This document shows positions 7,357-15,798 of a DNA stretch of 24,498 nucleotides, one piece after another; the first letter of the stretch is position 1; each line of letters opens with the position of its first letter. The translations under genes were made by a program, and so were the position numbers. This DNA comes from CAWULT01 sp963923455. GTDB taxonomy: Bacteria > Acidobacteriota > Vicinamibacteria > Vicinamibacterales > UBA2999. Under the pieces are notes generated by a model. That model ran no database searches and was not told the origin of the DNA. It worked only from the letters and a program-made list of their open reading frames with translations. Where the stretch lies: NCBI GenBank assembly GCA_963923455.1, contig CAWULT010000069.1, forward strand, positions 1 to 24,498, read 5' to 3'.

Positions 7357-7385
7357 GGGGCTGCGACCGTCGGGGCCGCAGCCCC
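7357..7385 (-). terminator. Probable terminator of the TerB/AIM24 gene pair
   Basis: GGGGCTGC (7357-7364) pairs perfectly with GCAGCCCC (7378-7385) around 13 nt, starting 5 nt after the stop of the AIM24-type gene. There is no clear U-tract, as is common in such GC-rich genomes. Confidence 0.5.
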
Positions 7386-7390
7386 GCGCG

Positions 7391-8419
7391 TCAGTTGTCG
7401 CCGTCGAGCAGGCCGCCGAGCCCTCCGAGAATCGAGCCCTCGCCGACCCGGCTGCCGCCGGCGGCGGGCGCCGCCTTGTAGATGCGGTCGGCCATGCGGC
7501 TGAAGGGCAGCGACTGCAGCCAGACGCGCCCTGGCCCCGTCAACGTCGCGAAGAACAGGCCCTCGCCGCCGAACAGCGCCGTCTTCACCTTCCCGACGAA
7601 CTGGATGTCGTAGCTGACGCTCGGCTGCAGGGCGACCAGGCAGCCCGTGTCGACCCGCAGGGTCTGGCCGGGGCTGAGATCGACCGGATGCACCGTGCCG
7701 CCCGCGTGGACGAAGCACAGGCCGTCGCCGTCGAGACGCTGCATGATGAACCCCTCGCCCCCGAACAACCCGACGCCGATCTTCCGCTGGAACGCGATGC
7801 CGACGGAGATGCCGCGCGCCGCGCACAGGAAGGAGTCCTTCTGGCAGATCAGCTGGCCGCCGAGCTGCTTCAGGTCCATCGCCAGGATCTTGCCCGGATA
7901 CGGCGCCGCGAACGAGACCTGCTGCTTGCCCGCGCCCTGGTTGGTGAAGATCGTCATGAACAGGCTTTCGCCGGTCAGCAGGCGCTTGCCGGCGCCGAGC
8001 AGCGCGCCCATGACGCCGGCCTTCTGCTGGCCGCTGCCGTCGCCGAAGACGGTCTCCATCTGGATGCCCGGCGTCATGTACATCATCGATCCCGCCTCGG
8101 CAATCGCGCTCTCGCCGGGATCCAGCTCCACTTCGACGAACTGCATCTCGGCACCGACGATGCGGAAGTCGATCTCGTGGGCTCGCTGCTGCCCGGGCAC
8201 GATGGGCGGCGGCGGCGCGGCCGCCCGTCCGGCATTGCCGGTGAGGAACGCCGCCAGCTCGGGGACGTCCTTGAGGGGGGTCCAGTTCGTCATGCCCGCC
8301 GTGTAGACGAGCGTGCTGCCGTCGATCGTCCCGTTGCGCAGGTTCGTCACGACGTCATCCTGCGTGACCGGTCCCACCTGATGACCGCCGATTGCCATGT
8401 ACCACTGCTGCTGTGCCAT
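7391..8419 (-). CDS. GYF_2 domain fused to AIM24/TIGR00266 domain
   Basis: A 342-residue soluble protein. Residues about 5-55 match a GYF_2 domain (WYMAIGGHQVGPVTQDDV then NWTPLKDV), often found on membrane- or stress-associated bacterial proteins as a peptide-binding module. After a Pro-rich linker (AAAPPPPIV), residues about 85-310 are an AIM24/TIGR00266 beta domain: EAGSMMYMTPGIQM, LLTGESLFMTIFTN, GLFGGEGFIMQRL, ALFGGEGLFFATLTGPG, WLQSLPFSRMADRI. The biochemical role of the family in bacteria is not established. The C-terminus is Gly-rich. Start ATG at 8419 has AGAGGGAG closely upstream. It follows the TerB-like gene by 63 nt and likely shares its transcript. Confidence 0.87.
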   Translation of the reverse strand: MAQQQWYMAIGGHQVGPVTQDDVVTNLRNGTIDGSTLVYTAGMTNWTPLKDVPELAAFLTGNAGRAAAPPPPIVPGQQRAHEIDFRIVGAEMQFVEVELDPGESAIAEAGSMMYMTPGIQMETVFGDGSGQQKAGVMGALLGAGKRLLTGESLFMTIFTNQGAGKQQVSFAAPYPGKILAMDLKQLGGQLICQKDSFLCAARGISVGIAFQRKIGVGLFGGEGFIMQRLDGDGLCFVHAGGTVHPVDLSPGQTLRVDTGCLVALQPSVSYDIQFVGKVKTALFGGEGLFFATLTGPGRVWLQSLPFSRMADRIYKAAPAAGGSRVGEGSILGGLGGLLDGDN

Positions 8420-8482
8420 GTCTCCCTCTGTCTTCGGACCTCCGGGTCCGGCGTCAGCGCCGGTCGCCTCGCACCGCCCCGC

Positions 8483-9157
8483 TCAGGCCTGCTCGGCGTC
8501 GATCCGCACGGCCACGCCCTGCTCGATCGACTGCACCGACGCCGGATCGAGGCCGAGCAGCTGTGCGAGACGGGCCAGATAGATCCGCTCCGCGCCGTTG
8601 ACGCCCTCGTCCGCCCGCGCGACGGTGAAGGCAAGCCCGTAGAGCGTGGCGCGCTGCGCCGGGTCGGTCACGCCCGCCACGATCTCGGCCAGCGGGCGGC
8701 TTCCGGCCAACGCCTGCTCCACCTCGGCCCCGACGCCGGCGCTGCGGGCGTGGGCGAGAATCGCCGTCCGTTCTTCGTCACTCAGCGTGCCGTCGGCCTG
8801 GGCCGCCGAGACCGCGAGGTGCACCAGGCGCGTCGCGTCGTCGATGGCCGCCCCAGCGGCGCCGACGACGGGCAGCGGAGGCAGCGGCGCGCCGGACGGG
8901 GCGCTCGGACCGACGCCGCCCGCGCCCGCCGCGGGCGCCTGCGGCCCTTGCGCCTGGCCCTGCAGCGACTCGATGATCCCCCACACGAGGCCGGCCGCGG
9001 TCAGCAGGGCCGACGGATGCGACAGGGCCGCCCGCCCCAGCGACCCGGCGCCCCTGGCGACGCCCCTCGTCGCGTACTTCAGCGCGCGGCGCGACCGCTT
9101 GCGCCGGCCCCCCAGCACGCTGCGCAACACCCCGTCCACGATATCCGCTGGATCCAT
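8483..9157 (-). CDS. TerB-like / DUF533-type protein
   Basis: A 224-residue protein. The N-terminal third is basic (GGRRKRSRRALKYATRG) with one hydrophobic stretch (SALLTAAGLVWGIIESL, about 47-63); a Pro/Gly/Ala linker follows; residues about 105-215 form a TerB-like helical domain with the acidic pattern AAQADGTLSDEERTAI and ARADEGVNGAERIYLARLAQ, typical of the metal-binding DUF533/TerB fold. Function is unknown; related domains occur in tellurite and envelope-stress gene sets. ATG at 9157 has GGAG five nt upstream, so it is preferred over a TTG five codons earlier. It is followed by the AIM24-type gene. Confidence 0.8.
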   Translation of the reverse strand: MDPADIVDGVLRSVLGGRRKRSRRALKYATRGVARGAGSLGRAALSHPSALLTAAGLVWGIIESLQGQAQGPQAPAAGAGGVGPSAPSGAPLPPLPVVGAAGAAIDDATRLVHLAVSAAQADGTLSDEERTAILAHARSAGVGAEVEQALAGSRPLAEIVAGVTDPAQRATLYGLAFTVARADEGVNGAERIYLARLAQLLGLDPASVQSIEQGVAVRIDAEQA

Positions 9158-9182
9158 CCGTGCTCCGCTCAATGATTACGGG

Positions 9183-9220
9183 GACCGGCCCGGCAAGTTC
9201 CGTCGGCCCGCGGGCCGGTC
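9183..9220 (-). terminator. Probable terminator of the ABC exporter gene
   Basis: GACCGGCCCG (9183-9192) and CGGGCCGGTC (9211-9220) are perfect 10-bp arms around 18 nt, overlapping the stop codon of the exporter gene. It separates this gene from the TerB-like gene on the same strand. Confidence 0.5.
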
Positions 9221-11066
9221 AGATGGCGCTCCCCTGGCGCGGCGGCGCCACGGCCGCCCGGGCCGGCTCCGGCGTGAAGTCCTCACCCGGGTTGATGAAC
9301 CGGTCCATCTCGAACGTGTACTGCTTGTCGTACAGCTGCCGGTACCGGCCGTTGGCGGCGAGCAGTTCGGCGTGCGTGCCGCGCTCGACGATCCGGCCGC
9401 CCTCGAGCACCAGAATCTGGTCCGCGCTCCGGATCGTCGACAGCCGGTGGGCGATCACGAACGTCGTCCGGCCGGCGCGCAGGGTGCGCAACCCGTCCTG
9501 GATCATCTGCTCGCTCTCGCTGTCGAGGCTGGACGTGGCTTCGTCGAGGATCAGGATGCGGGGACTGGCCAGAATCGCCCGGGCGATCGACACCCGCTGC
9601 CGCTGCCCGCCGGACAGCCTGATGCCGCGCTCGCCGACCACCGTGTCGTAGCCCTGGGGGAACTGCCGGATGAACTCGTCGCAGTGCGCGACCCGGCACG
9701 CCGAGACGATCTCCTCGCGACTGGCCCCGGGCCGCGCGTAGCCGACGTTCTCGGCCACCGTGCCGTCGAACAGGAAGTTCTCCTGCAGGACCGACGCGAG
9801 CTGGTGGCGGTACTCGCCCAGCCGCAAGCCGGCCACGTCCTGCCCGTCGACGAGCACCCGTCCGACGGTCGGCCGGTTGAACGCCATCACGAGGCTGATC
9901 AGCGTGCTCTTGCCCGACCCGCTGGACCCCACCAGCGCCGTCGTCGTGCCCGCGGCCGCGACGAACGACACGTCGTTCAGCACCGGCTGGCCCGCGTTGT
10001 ACTCGAACGACACGTGGTCGAAGGCCACCTCGCCCCGGATCGGGCCGACCTCCGAACGCCGGGCGTCCTCGTCCGTCTCGGTCGGCATGTCGAGGATCTC
10101 GCGGATGCGGTCGAGGCCCGCGAACGCCTCGGTGATCTGCGTCCCGATCGAGGCGATCGACACGAGCGGCGCGGCGACCAGCCCGATGAAGAAGATGTAC
10201 ATGATCAGGTCGCCCAGCGTCATCTGTCCGGCCAGGATCGCCCGGCCACCGAGCCAGATCATCAGCACCCCGACGACGCCGACGATCACGGTGCTGCCGG
10301 CCGTGGTCGCCGACACGCCCGTCATCGACTTCGCGATGTTGCGGAACAGCCGGTGCGCGCCCTTCGTGAAGACGATCTCCTCGCGCTTCTCGGCCGTGTA
10401 GGACTTGACGACGCGGATGCCGCCCAGGGCCTCGGTCAACCGGCCGGTGACCTCCGCGGAGATCTTGCCGCGCTCGCGGAAGAGCGGGCGCAGCGTCCGG
10501 AAGGCGTAGGCCATCCCACCACCGAAGGCGGCGAGCACCAGGATGGTGATCGTGGTGAGCCGCCAGTTCAGCCAGAAGAGGATGCCCAGGCCCATGACGG
10601 CGGTGACGAGCCCGCCCGCCAGTTGCACGAGGCCCGTGCCGACGAGGTTCCTGATGCCCTCGGCGTCGCTCATGATCCGCGAGACCAGCACGCCGGTCTG
10701 CGTCGAGTCGAAGTAACGCACGGGCAGGTGCATGATGCGCGCCTGGACCCGCTTCCGCATGTCGGTGATCGCGCGCTGCGCGGCCACGCCCAGGATCTGC
10801 GACAGGACGAAGGAGGTCACGGCCTGGACGAGCGTGGCCGCTCCCGCGGCGAGCGCGATCGGCAGCAGCAGATCCGCGCGTCCCTTGCCGACGACCTCGT
10901 CGATCAGCCACTTCGACGACGCCGGCAGCACGAGCCCGGCCAGTCGGCTGACCAGCATCAGCACGAGCCCGAGGCCGAGGCGACCGCGGTGTGCCCAGAC
11001 GAGTTCGCGCGCCTCTCGCCACGCGGCGGATGCCGCGACCCGCTTCCTGGCCCCGGTCGGTTCCAT
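9219..11066 (-). CDS. ABC exporter, MsbA/lipid-A-exporter-like half transporter
   Basis: A 615-residue fused membrane and ATPase subunit, expected to work as a homodimer in the inner membrane. The N-terminal half (to about residue 310) holds about six membrane segments, e.g. LGLGLVLMLVSRLAGLVLPA and IILVL-type stretches. The nucleotide-binding domain has Walker A GSSGSGKST (380-388), signature LSGGQRQR (484-491), Walker B ILILDEATSSLD (504-515) and H-loop histidine at 540. The substrate cannot be read from sequence; lipid, peptide or drug are possible. ATG at 11066 leaves 95 nt to divergent apaG; an upstream ATG at 11123 would leave only 38 nt, with a 19-residue extension that does not look conserved. 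Neither has a strong ribosome site. Confidence 0.92.
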   Translation of the reverse strand: MEPTGARKRVAASAAWREARELVWAHRGRLGLGLVLMLVSRLAGLVLPASSKWLIDEVVGKGRADLLLPIALAAGAATLVQAVTSFVLSQILGVAAQRAITDMRKRVQARIMHLPVRYFDSTQTGVLVSRIMSDAEGIRNLVGTGLVQLAGGLVTAVMGLGILFWLNWRLTTITILVLAAFGGGMAYAFRTLRPLFRERGKISAEVTGRLTEALGGIRVVKSYTAEKREEIVFTKGAHRLFRNIAKSMTGVSATTAGSTVIVGVVGVLMIWLGGRAILAGQMTLGDLIMYIFFIGLVAAPLVSIASIGTQITEAFAGLDRIREILDMPTETDEDARRSEVGPIRGEVAFDHVSFEYNAGQPVLNDVSFVAAAGTTTALVGSSGSGKSTLISLVMAFNRPTVGRVLVDGQDVAGLRLGEYRHQLASVLQENFLFDGTVAENVGYARPGASREEIVSACRVAHCDEFIRQFPQGYDTVVGERGIRLSGGQRQRVSIARAILASPRILILDEATSSLDSESEQMIQDGLRTLRAGRTTFVIAHRLSTIRSADQILVLEGGRIVERGTHAELLAANGRYRQLYDKQYTFEMDRFINPGEDFTPEPARAAVAPPRQGSAI

Positions 11067-11161
11067 GGTGCGGGAGACTGTACTACGATGCACGCGCTCG
11101 CCGGTGCGTGGCGTCAGGTTCATACGTGCGCCCGTGCCATAATCGTGGTTCGGTGATCAGT

Positions 11162-11545
11162 ATGAGCGATACGACCACGCGCGGCATCCGGATTCAAGTC
11201 CACAGCGAGTACCTCCCGGAGCGCAGTTCGCCGCGCGACAGCCAGTACCTGTTCCAGTATCACGTGCGGATCTCGAACGTCGGCTCCGGGACCGCCCAGC
11301 TGGTCTCCCGCGACTGGATCATCACCAACGCCGAGGGCGAGGTCGAACGGGTCAAGGGGCGCGGCGTGGTTGGGGAGCAACCCGTGCTGCCGCCCGGAGG
11401 GTCGTTCGAGTACACGAGCTTCTGCCCGCTGAAGACGTCCGTCGGCTCGATGCAGGGCACGTATCAGATGGTGACGCCGGACGGCGAGCAGTTCGACGCG
11501 GTGATCGGCACCTTCACGCTCGCCACGCCGCACGCGCTGAACTAG
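11162..11545 (+). CDS. apaG: ApaG-family protein
   Basis: A 127-residue single-domain protein with the ApaG immunoglobulin-like fold: IQVHSEYLPERSSP, YLFQYHVRISNVG, AQLVSRDWIITNAEG, GVVGEQPVLPPGGSFEYTS and GSMQGTYQMV. Full length and intact. ApaG is linked to cobalt/magnesium homeostasis in enterobacteria, but its biochemical function is not settled. The start is an ATG preceded by GGTGAT; a CATAAT box lies 20 nt upstream. It is a single-gene unit, divergent from the exporter and convergent with the large secreted protein. A strong hairpin follows. Confidence 0.93.
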   Translation: MSDTTTRGIRIQVHSEYLPERSSPRDSQYLFQYHVRISNVGSGTAQLVSRDWIITNAEGEVERVKGRGVVGEQPVLPPGGSFEYTSFCPLKTSVGSMQGTYQMVTPDGEQFDAVIGTFTLATPHALN

Positions 11546-11577
11546 GTCCAACCGCGGGACGGTGGACACGGGCAACC

Positions 11578-11606
11578 GCCGCGGGGCGGCAGTCCCGCCC
11601 CGCGGC
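11578..11606. terminator. Strong hairpin between convergent genes
   Basis: A perfect 12-bp stem, GCCGCGGGGCGG (11578-11589) with CCGCCCCGCGGC (11595-11606), closes a 5-nt loop. TCTT follows on the plus strand. It lies 32 nt after apaG and 23 nt past the end of the leftward gene, so it probably serves both. Confidence 0.7.
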
Positions 11607-11629
11607 TCTTCCCTCCGGCGTTCGGGCGA

Positions 11630-12349
11630 TCAGGGCACCTGGAAGGTCGCCCGCGCCTCGACCACGTAGGCCCCGGCGGACAGATTGAAGGTCGTGCTGG
11701 CCGTGCAGGCGCCAAGCGCGTCGCAGTTGGTCAGCGGCACGGTGGAGGCCACGGCGTCTCCGCCGATACGGGGCTTCACCTTCACCTCGACCGTCGTGCC
11801 GCTCGGTACTCCGGTCGTGGACACGTCCACGCCAGTGACGCCCGGCGCCGACAAGGTCAGGTCAATGGCGCCCAGGTGCCCTTGCGGCTCGGCCGGCACG
11901 GTGTTCCCACCGACGGCTGTGATCGCGACCCTCGGAGAAATCGGGTTGCTCAGCGGGCCGGGCCCCGTGATCCGGATCGCCGCAGGCTCCGCAGTGAATG
12001 CCGCCTGCGCGCTCGGGTCCAGCGATTCCAGCCGGATTCGGCCCGGCGTGCCATTGCCGCCCGAGAACGAGATGCCACCACCCCGCGCGAACAGGCTGGC
12101 CGCGCCTCCCTGCGCGAACCGGTTCGCCAGCAGGCGGATGGCACCACCCGCGCCGCCAGACCCGCCCCTGGCACACCCGCCGTTGCCAACGCTGCCTCCG
12201 TTACCCCCATCGGCGAACAGCTGATAGTTGGTGATGGTCACGGTACCGTTCGCGGCAATCAGCAGGGCACCGCCGCCCCCGCCACCCGAGCCGCCGACGA
12301 GCGGCACCAGTTCGGGCACCCCGAAGAACGTCCCGCCGACCGAGTTCAC
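11630..12349 (-). CDS. Gly-rich C-terminal part of the large secreted protein (separated by frameshift)
   Basis: Residues here continue the upstream reading frame after an apparent one-base slip. The open frame actually extends upstream of the GTG at 12349 through GFGGLGGNGGF, ISGGAGFGPGGGSPA and TTTVNSVGG. It then reads VGGSGGGGGGALLIAANGTV, DGGNGGSVGNGGCARGGSGG and IRLLANRF, a Gly-rich beta-solenoid-like pattern known from large secreted proteins of soil bacteria. The tail (about 140-239) forms a small beta domain with VKVKPRIGGDAVASTVPL and one possible disulfide (NCDALGAC). No ribosome site or signal peptide precedes it, so it is unlikely to be a gene of its own. Confidence 0.6.
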   Translation of the reverse strand: MNSVGGTFFGVPELVPLVGGSGGGGGGALLIAANGTVTITNYQLFADGGNGGSVGNGGCARGGSGGAGGAIRLLANRFAQGGAASLFARGGGISFSGGNGTPGRIRLESLDPSAQAAFTAEPAAIRITGPGPLSNPISPRVAITAVGGNTVPAEPQGHLGAIDLTLSAPGVTGVDVSTTGVPSGTTVEVKVKPRIGGDAVASTVPLTNCDALGACTASTTFNLSAGAYVVEARATFQVP

Positions 12350-15300
12350 CGTTGTGGTCGCTGGCGAGCCTCCGCCCGGCCCGAACCCGGCGCCACCGCT
12401 GATCTGCTGGTTGACGGGTTCCGCCCCTCCGTCGCCGCCGCGGAACCCCCCATTGCCGCCCAGCCCGCCGAAGCCGGCCGACGCCCGCCTGAGGGGTCCG
12501 TGACGACGCGCGCCACGATCACGGGGGTGGTGTCGACCAGCCCCGATGGCCGTGGAATCGACAACGCGGCGGGCACCACGAAGGACGCGCCGACCACGTC
12601 GATGACGGTGGCGCCAAGCAGGGTGTAGCCCGCCGGCACCGGTACCGACAGCTGCGGCTCGCGCAGTGGCAGCAATCCCACCGGCGCGTCGGCCGACAGG
12701 GCGCCCGGGGACAACTCCAGCACCGTCCCCGCGGCGTCGGCCACGCTGCCACCGGCCGCCCCGATGATGGATGGCACCGCCGCCAGGTCGTCGGCCCCGA
12801 CGTCGAGCCTGACCGTGCCCCGCGAGAGCTGCTGAATCGAGTACTGCAGCGACGGCGTAATCGGCAGCCGCGTCGCTAGCGTGCCCGCGTCGCCGAGACG
12901 CGGGCGGGCGTACAGCACCAGGTCTTGGACGAACGGCGCGGGCACGACGCGCGTCGAGTCGAGCAGGTCGAACTGCTCGGTGACCCGGGCGCGCAGGACC
13001 GCGCCGCTCGGGAGGGGCATCGGCGGCTGCAGAATGACGGTGCCCTGTGCTCGAACGTCGTCACCCGGAGGCGCCGACCGCGGCACGACCTGGCCCGACG
13101 CGGTGGACCCGCCCGGCACCGCCGCCGCGGCACCGCCGCCGATCGGCTGCCCCGGTATCGCCAGTGGCGGCGGCACCGGGGCATCGTCCGGCACCAGGAA
13201 CGCGAACTGGCCCGTTCCCGCAATCGACGCCGACAGCGTCCGTCGATCGTCACTGACGCGCCCCGGCGCCTGCGCCACCCACTGCTGCGTGGTCGCGTCA
13301 TACCGGGCCACGACGACCGCGACCCCGGCGGCCAGCGTGTCGGCGTGCGGGAGTCGAAGCGTCGCGCCCTGGGCGAACGCGCGATCCGCGGGCGCGACGT
13401 CGGCGGCAGCAATGGGCGACCAGCCGGCCGGGAGTACGCCCTGCAGCCCCTGATTCGACAGCACCGTGACCCGCAGGGTCGCGTCGGCGTCGAGGCTGCC
13501 CGGTGGAATCGAGACGGCGGCGGAGCCACCGGTCGAGACGGCCTCACCGCCGAACACGGAAGGCACCGCCGTGGTACGCGGATCGAGTGGCGTCAGCCGC
13601 GCATCGAGCAGCGTCGTGACCCCGCTTCGCGGCACGTCGCCGACCCGGTCGACGGAGGTGAACCCCTCGCGGGACACGCGCACGAGCGCGCGCCCCGAGC
13701 CGGCGCCGAGCGAGAAGGCTCCACGCGCGTCGACCGCGACAGCTGCCCCCGGCGTGGCTCCTCCGCCGCTGACGAGCAGCGTCGCCGTCGCTTCAGCCAG
13801 CGGCAATCCACGACTGTCGTCGAACACCTCGCCGCGCACGAACCCGACGCCGGACGACGATGCGAGCACCCGCACCTGCGACGAGGCCGAGAGGCCGCTG
13901 ACGGTCGCCGTGACCGTTGCGCTGCCCTCGGCCAGGGCGGTTGCCACGCCGTCGGGGCCCACGGACACCACCGCGCCGGGTTCCACGGCGTAACGGGTGC
14001 CACCGTCCCTCGTCAGATCGCGCACCGACCCGTCTGAAAACGCGCCCTGCAGCGACAGCGGAGTCGAGGTCCCGATCTCGCGCAGCGTCACGGTCGATGG
14101 CAGCAGCGCCAGCGACCGCAGGCTGACGCCCTGCTCCACCGTCACCGGCACACCAGCCGTCAGGCCTCCGTTGACCACGCGGACGCTCGCGCTGCCGTTG
14201 CCCACGGCCGTCACGACGCCGGCGTCGTCAACCGTCGCAACGGACGGCACGGTGCTCGCGTAGGTCGTGCCCGCGCCCGCGGAGGTGAGGTCTCGCAATG
14301 TTCCGTCCGAGTAGCGGCCGGTCACGGTCAGGGCCGCCGTGGCTCCGAGGTCGCTGAAACGGAGGGACGGGGGCACCACCTCCAGCGACTGGAGCGTGAC
14401 GGGGGCGTCGATCGACACGGCCGCCGACGCCGTGGCGCTGCCGCCTCGGCCGTCGGACACGATCAGCGACGCCGCGTAACGTCCGGGGGTCGCGTAGGTG
14501 TGGGAAGGATTCGGATCGGGGGACGTCGCGCCGTCACCGAAGGACCAGACGAACTGCAGCGGGTCGCCGTCCGGGTCGCTCGACCCGGTGCTGCTCAGCG
14601 ACACGGCCTGACCGACCACGCCGTTGTACGGGCCGTTGGCGGAGGCGGTCGGGCCGCGATTGGGAGGCAGTTCCACGGTCTCGACGGCCGGAACCGATGT
14701 CCTTCCCCCGCGACCGTCCGTGACGGTCAGCGTCGCCGTGTACGCTCCCGCTGAGGCGTAGACGTGCGACGGGCTCGGTCCCGTTGACGTCTCGCCATCG
14801 CCGAAGTCCCATGCGTATTGCAGCGCGTCGCCGTCGGGATCCGAGCTGCCGGCGCTGCTGAACGCGACGGCCTGTCCCGCGGTGCCCGTATACGGCCCGT
14901 TTGCCGACGCCACGGGTGGGCGGTTCGCCGGCGGGGTCGCGACGACGCTGAATCCCGTGGGCGTCAGCGTCGACTCCGCTTCGGTGCTGATCGTCACGAC
15001 ACGCACGCCAGGGGCGGCGCTGCCAGCGACGTTGACGGTCGCCACCAACTCAGCCTGCGAGACCACCCGGATGCCCGTGACGGTCACGCCCGCCCCCATC
15101 AGGACCTTGGTTCGACCGGCGGAGAACCGTACGTTGGGGCTGCCCACGAACCGGACGGTCACGCCGGTCGCGCCGCGCAGCGCGGCCACCGGCTCGGGGA
15201 TGGTGACCTCTATGATCTGGATCGAGCGGGCCACGGTCGTCTCGCCCGTCGTCAGGTTGCGAACCTGGATCGCCGCGGACCCGATCGCGAGACCGACAGG

Positions 15301-15591
15301 CACAGTGATCGTCAGGCGCCGAACGTCCCGCGCGGCGTCGACGAGCGCGATGGCCCGGCCGGTCAGGGTCACGGCCGGTCCGGACGCCGGGGTGATGATG
15401 ACGATGTTGCTGGACGCCGCGGGGGCGAACCCCGTCCCGACGATCTGCAGTGTCACGCCGGCCGACACGCCGGTCGGCGAAATCGCCGCCAATGTGATGT
15501 CGGCGCGCAGCCGGACGTCACCTGCCGTCAGCAGCAGCGCGAGCACGGCAACCACCGCGAACCCCCACCTCCGGGGGCGACGGATGGTCAC
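12346..15591 (-). CDS. Secreted IPT/PKD/Big_2 repeat protein, N-terminal part, frameshifted near its end
   Basis: A 1081-residue open frame. The N-terminus has Arg residues then AVVAVLALLLTAGDV, a signal peptide. Domains in order: two IPT/TIG-like units (about 31-215: ISPTGVSAGVTLQIVGTGF; VRFVGSPNVRFSAG), two PKD domains (about 225-393, each with SSDPDGD, FGDG and a TLTVTDGRGG-like end), two Big_2-like units (SLEVVPPSLRF; SLALLPSTVTL), and a carboxypeptidase-regulatory-like unit (GFVRGEVFDDSRGLPLAEA), then Ala/Pro-rich beta sequence. It probably sits on the cell surface or is released. GTG at 15591 has GAGGG five nt upstream and precedes the Arg-rich signal, so I prefer it to the GTG at 15621. 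After DPSGG the frame turns Arg-rich and stops at 12346, whereas another frame carries the expected Gly-rich sequence. Confidence 0.75.
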   Translation of the reverse strand: MTIRRPRRWGFAVVAVLALLLTAGDVRLRADITLAAISPTGVSAGVTLQIVGTGFAPAASSNIVIITPASGPAVTLTGRAIALVDAARDVRRLTITVPVGLAIGSAAIQVRNLTTGETTVARSIQIIEVTIPEPVAALRGATGVTVRFVGSPNVRFSAGRTKVLMGAGVTVTGIRVVSQAELVATVNVAGSAAPGVRVVTISTEAESTLTPTGFSVVATPPANRPPVASANGPYTGTAGQAVAFSSAGSSDPDGDALQYAWDFGDGETSTGPSPSHVYASAGAYTATLTVTDGRGGRTSVPAVETVELPPNRGPTASANGPYNGVVGQAVSLSSTGSSDPDGDPLQFVWSFGDGATSPDPNPSHTYATPGRYAASLIVSDGRGGSATASAAVSIDAPVTLQSLEVVPPSLRFSDLGATAALTVTGRYSDGTLRDLTSAGAGTTYASTVPSVATVDDAGVVTAVGNGSASVRVVNGGLTAGVPVTVEQGVSLRSLALLPSTVTLREIGTSTPLSLQGAFSDGSVRDLTRDGGTRYAVEPGAVVSVGPDGVATALAEGSATVTATVSGLSASSQVRVLASSSGVGFVRGEVFDDSRGLPLAEATATLLVSGGGATPGAAVAVDARGAFSLGAGSGRALVRVSREGFTSVDRVGDVPRSGVTTLLDARLTPLDPRTTAVPSVFGGEAVSTGGSAAVSIPPGSLDADATLRVTVLSNQGLQGVLPAGWSPIAAADVAPADRAFAQGATLRLPHADTLAAGVAVVVARYDATTQQWVAQAPGRVSDDRRTLSASIAGTGQFAFLVPDDAPVPPPLAIPGQPIGGGAAAAVPGGSTASGQVVPRSAPPGDDVRAQGTVILQPPMPLPSGAVLRARVTEQFDLLDSTRVVPAPFVQDLVLYARPRLGDAGTLATRLPITPSLQYSIQQLSRGTVRLDVGADDLAAVPSIIGAAGGSVADAAGTVLELSPGALSADAPVGLLPLREPQLSVPVPAGYTLLGATVIDVVGASFVVPAALSIPRPSGLVDTTPVIVARVVTDPSGGRRPASAGWAAMGGSAAATEGRNPSTSRSAVAPGSGRAEARQRPQR

Positions 15592-15660
15592 GCGAGCCCT
15601 CGGTCCGGGGAAGCGTCGCACGGTGGCATCGATTGGCGGCCTGCTGGCGCCAGCTCAGCA

Positions 15661-15677
15661 ACCGATGTGCCATCGGT
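15661..15677. repeat. Short perfect inverted repeat upstream of the PKD protein gene
   Basis: ACCGATG (15661-15667) and CATCGGT (15671-15677) around TGC, about 70 nt before the GTG start. It could be an operator or a leader hairpin. I see no convincing -35/-10 pair in 15592-15760. Confidence 0.3.
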
Positions 15678-15724
15678 AAGTTACTGAACAGTCACGGGTT
15701 CGTCGACGATGACCATCTCTGAAT

Positions 15725-15757
15725 AGCCTCGGGAGGCTGACTATTGTCCGCCCGAGG
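15725..15757 (-). terminator. Possible terminator after the ubiD-family gene
   Basis: CCTCGGG (15727-15733) and CCCGAGG (15751-15757) pair over 7 bp. A competing short hairpin, AGCCTC/GAGGCT, sits within 15725-15738. It lies about 40 nt downstream of the decarboxylase stop; no U-tract. Confidence 0.35.
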
Positions 15758-15798
15758 AAGCCCTCAGGTCGGCACGGACGGCACGATCAGGAGGCCAC

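Noticed and set aside
12484..12492. Programmed -1 frameshift in the PKD protein gene
   Set aside because: There is no X-XXY-YYZ slippery heptamer and no evident downstream stimulator; a lost G in a G run explains it more simply.
14400..14900. Tandem DNA repeat in the PKD region
   Set aside because: The two PKD domains are similar in protein but diverged in DNA, so this is old domain duplication, not a recent nucleotide repeat.
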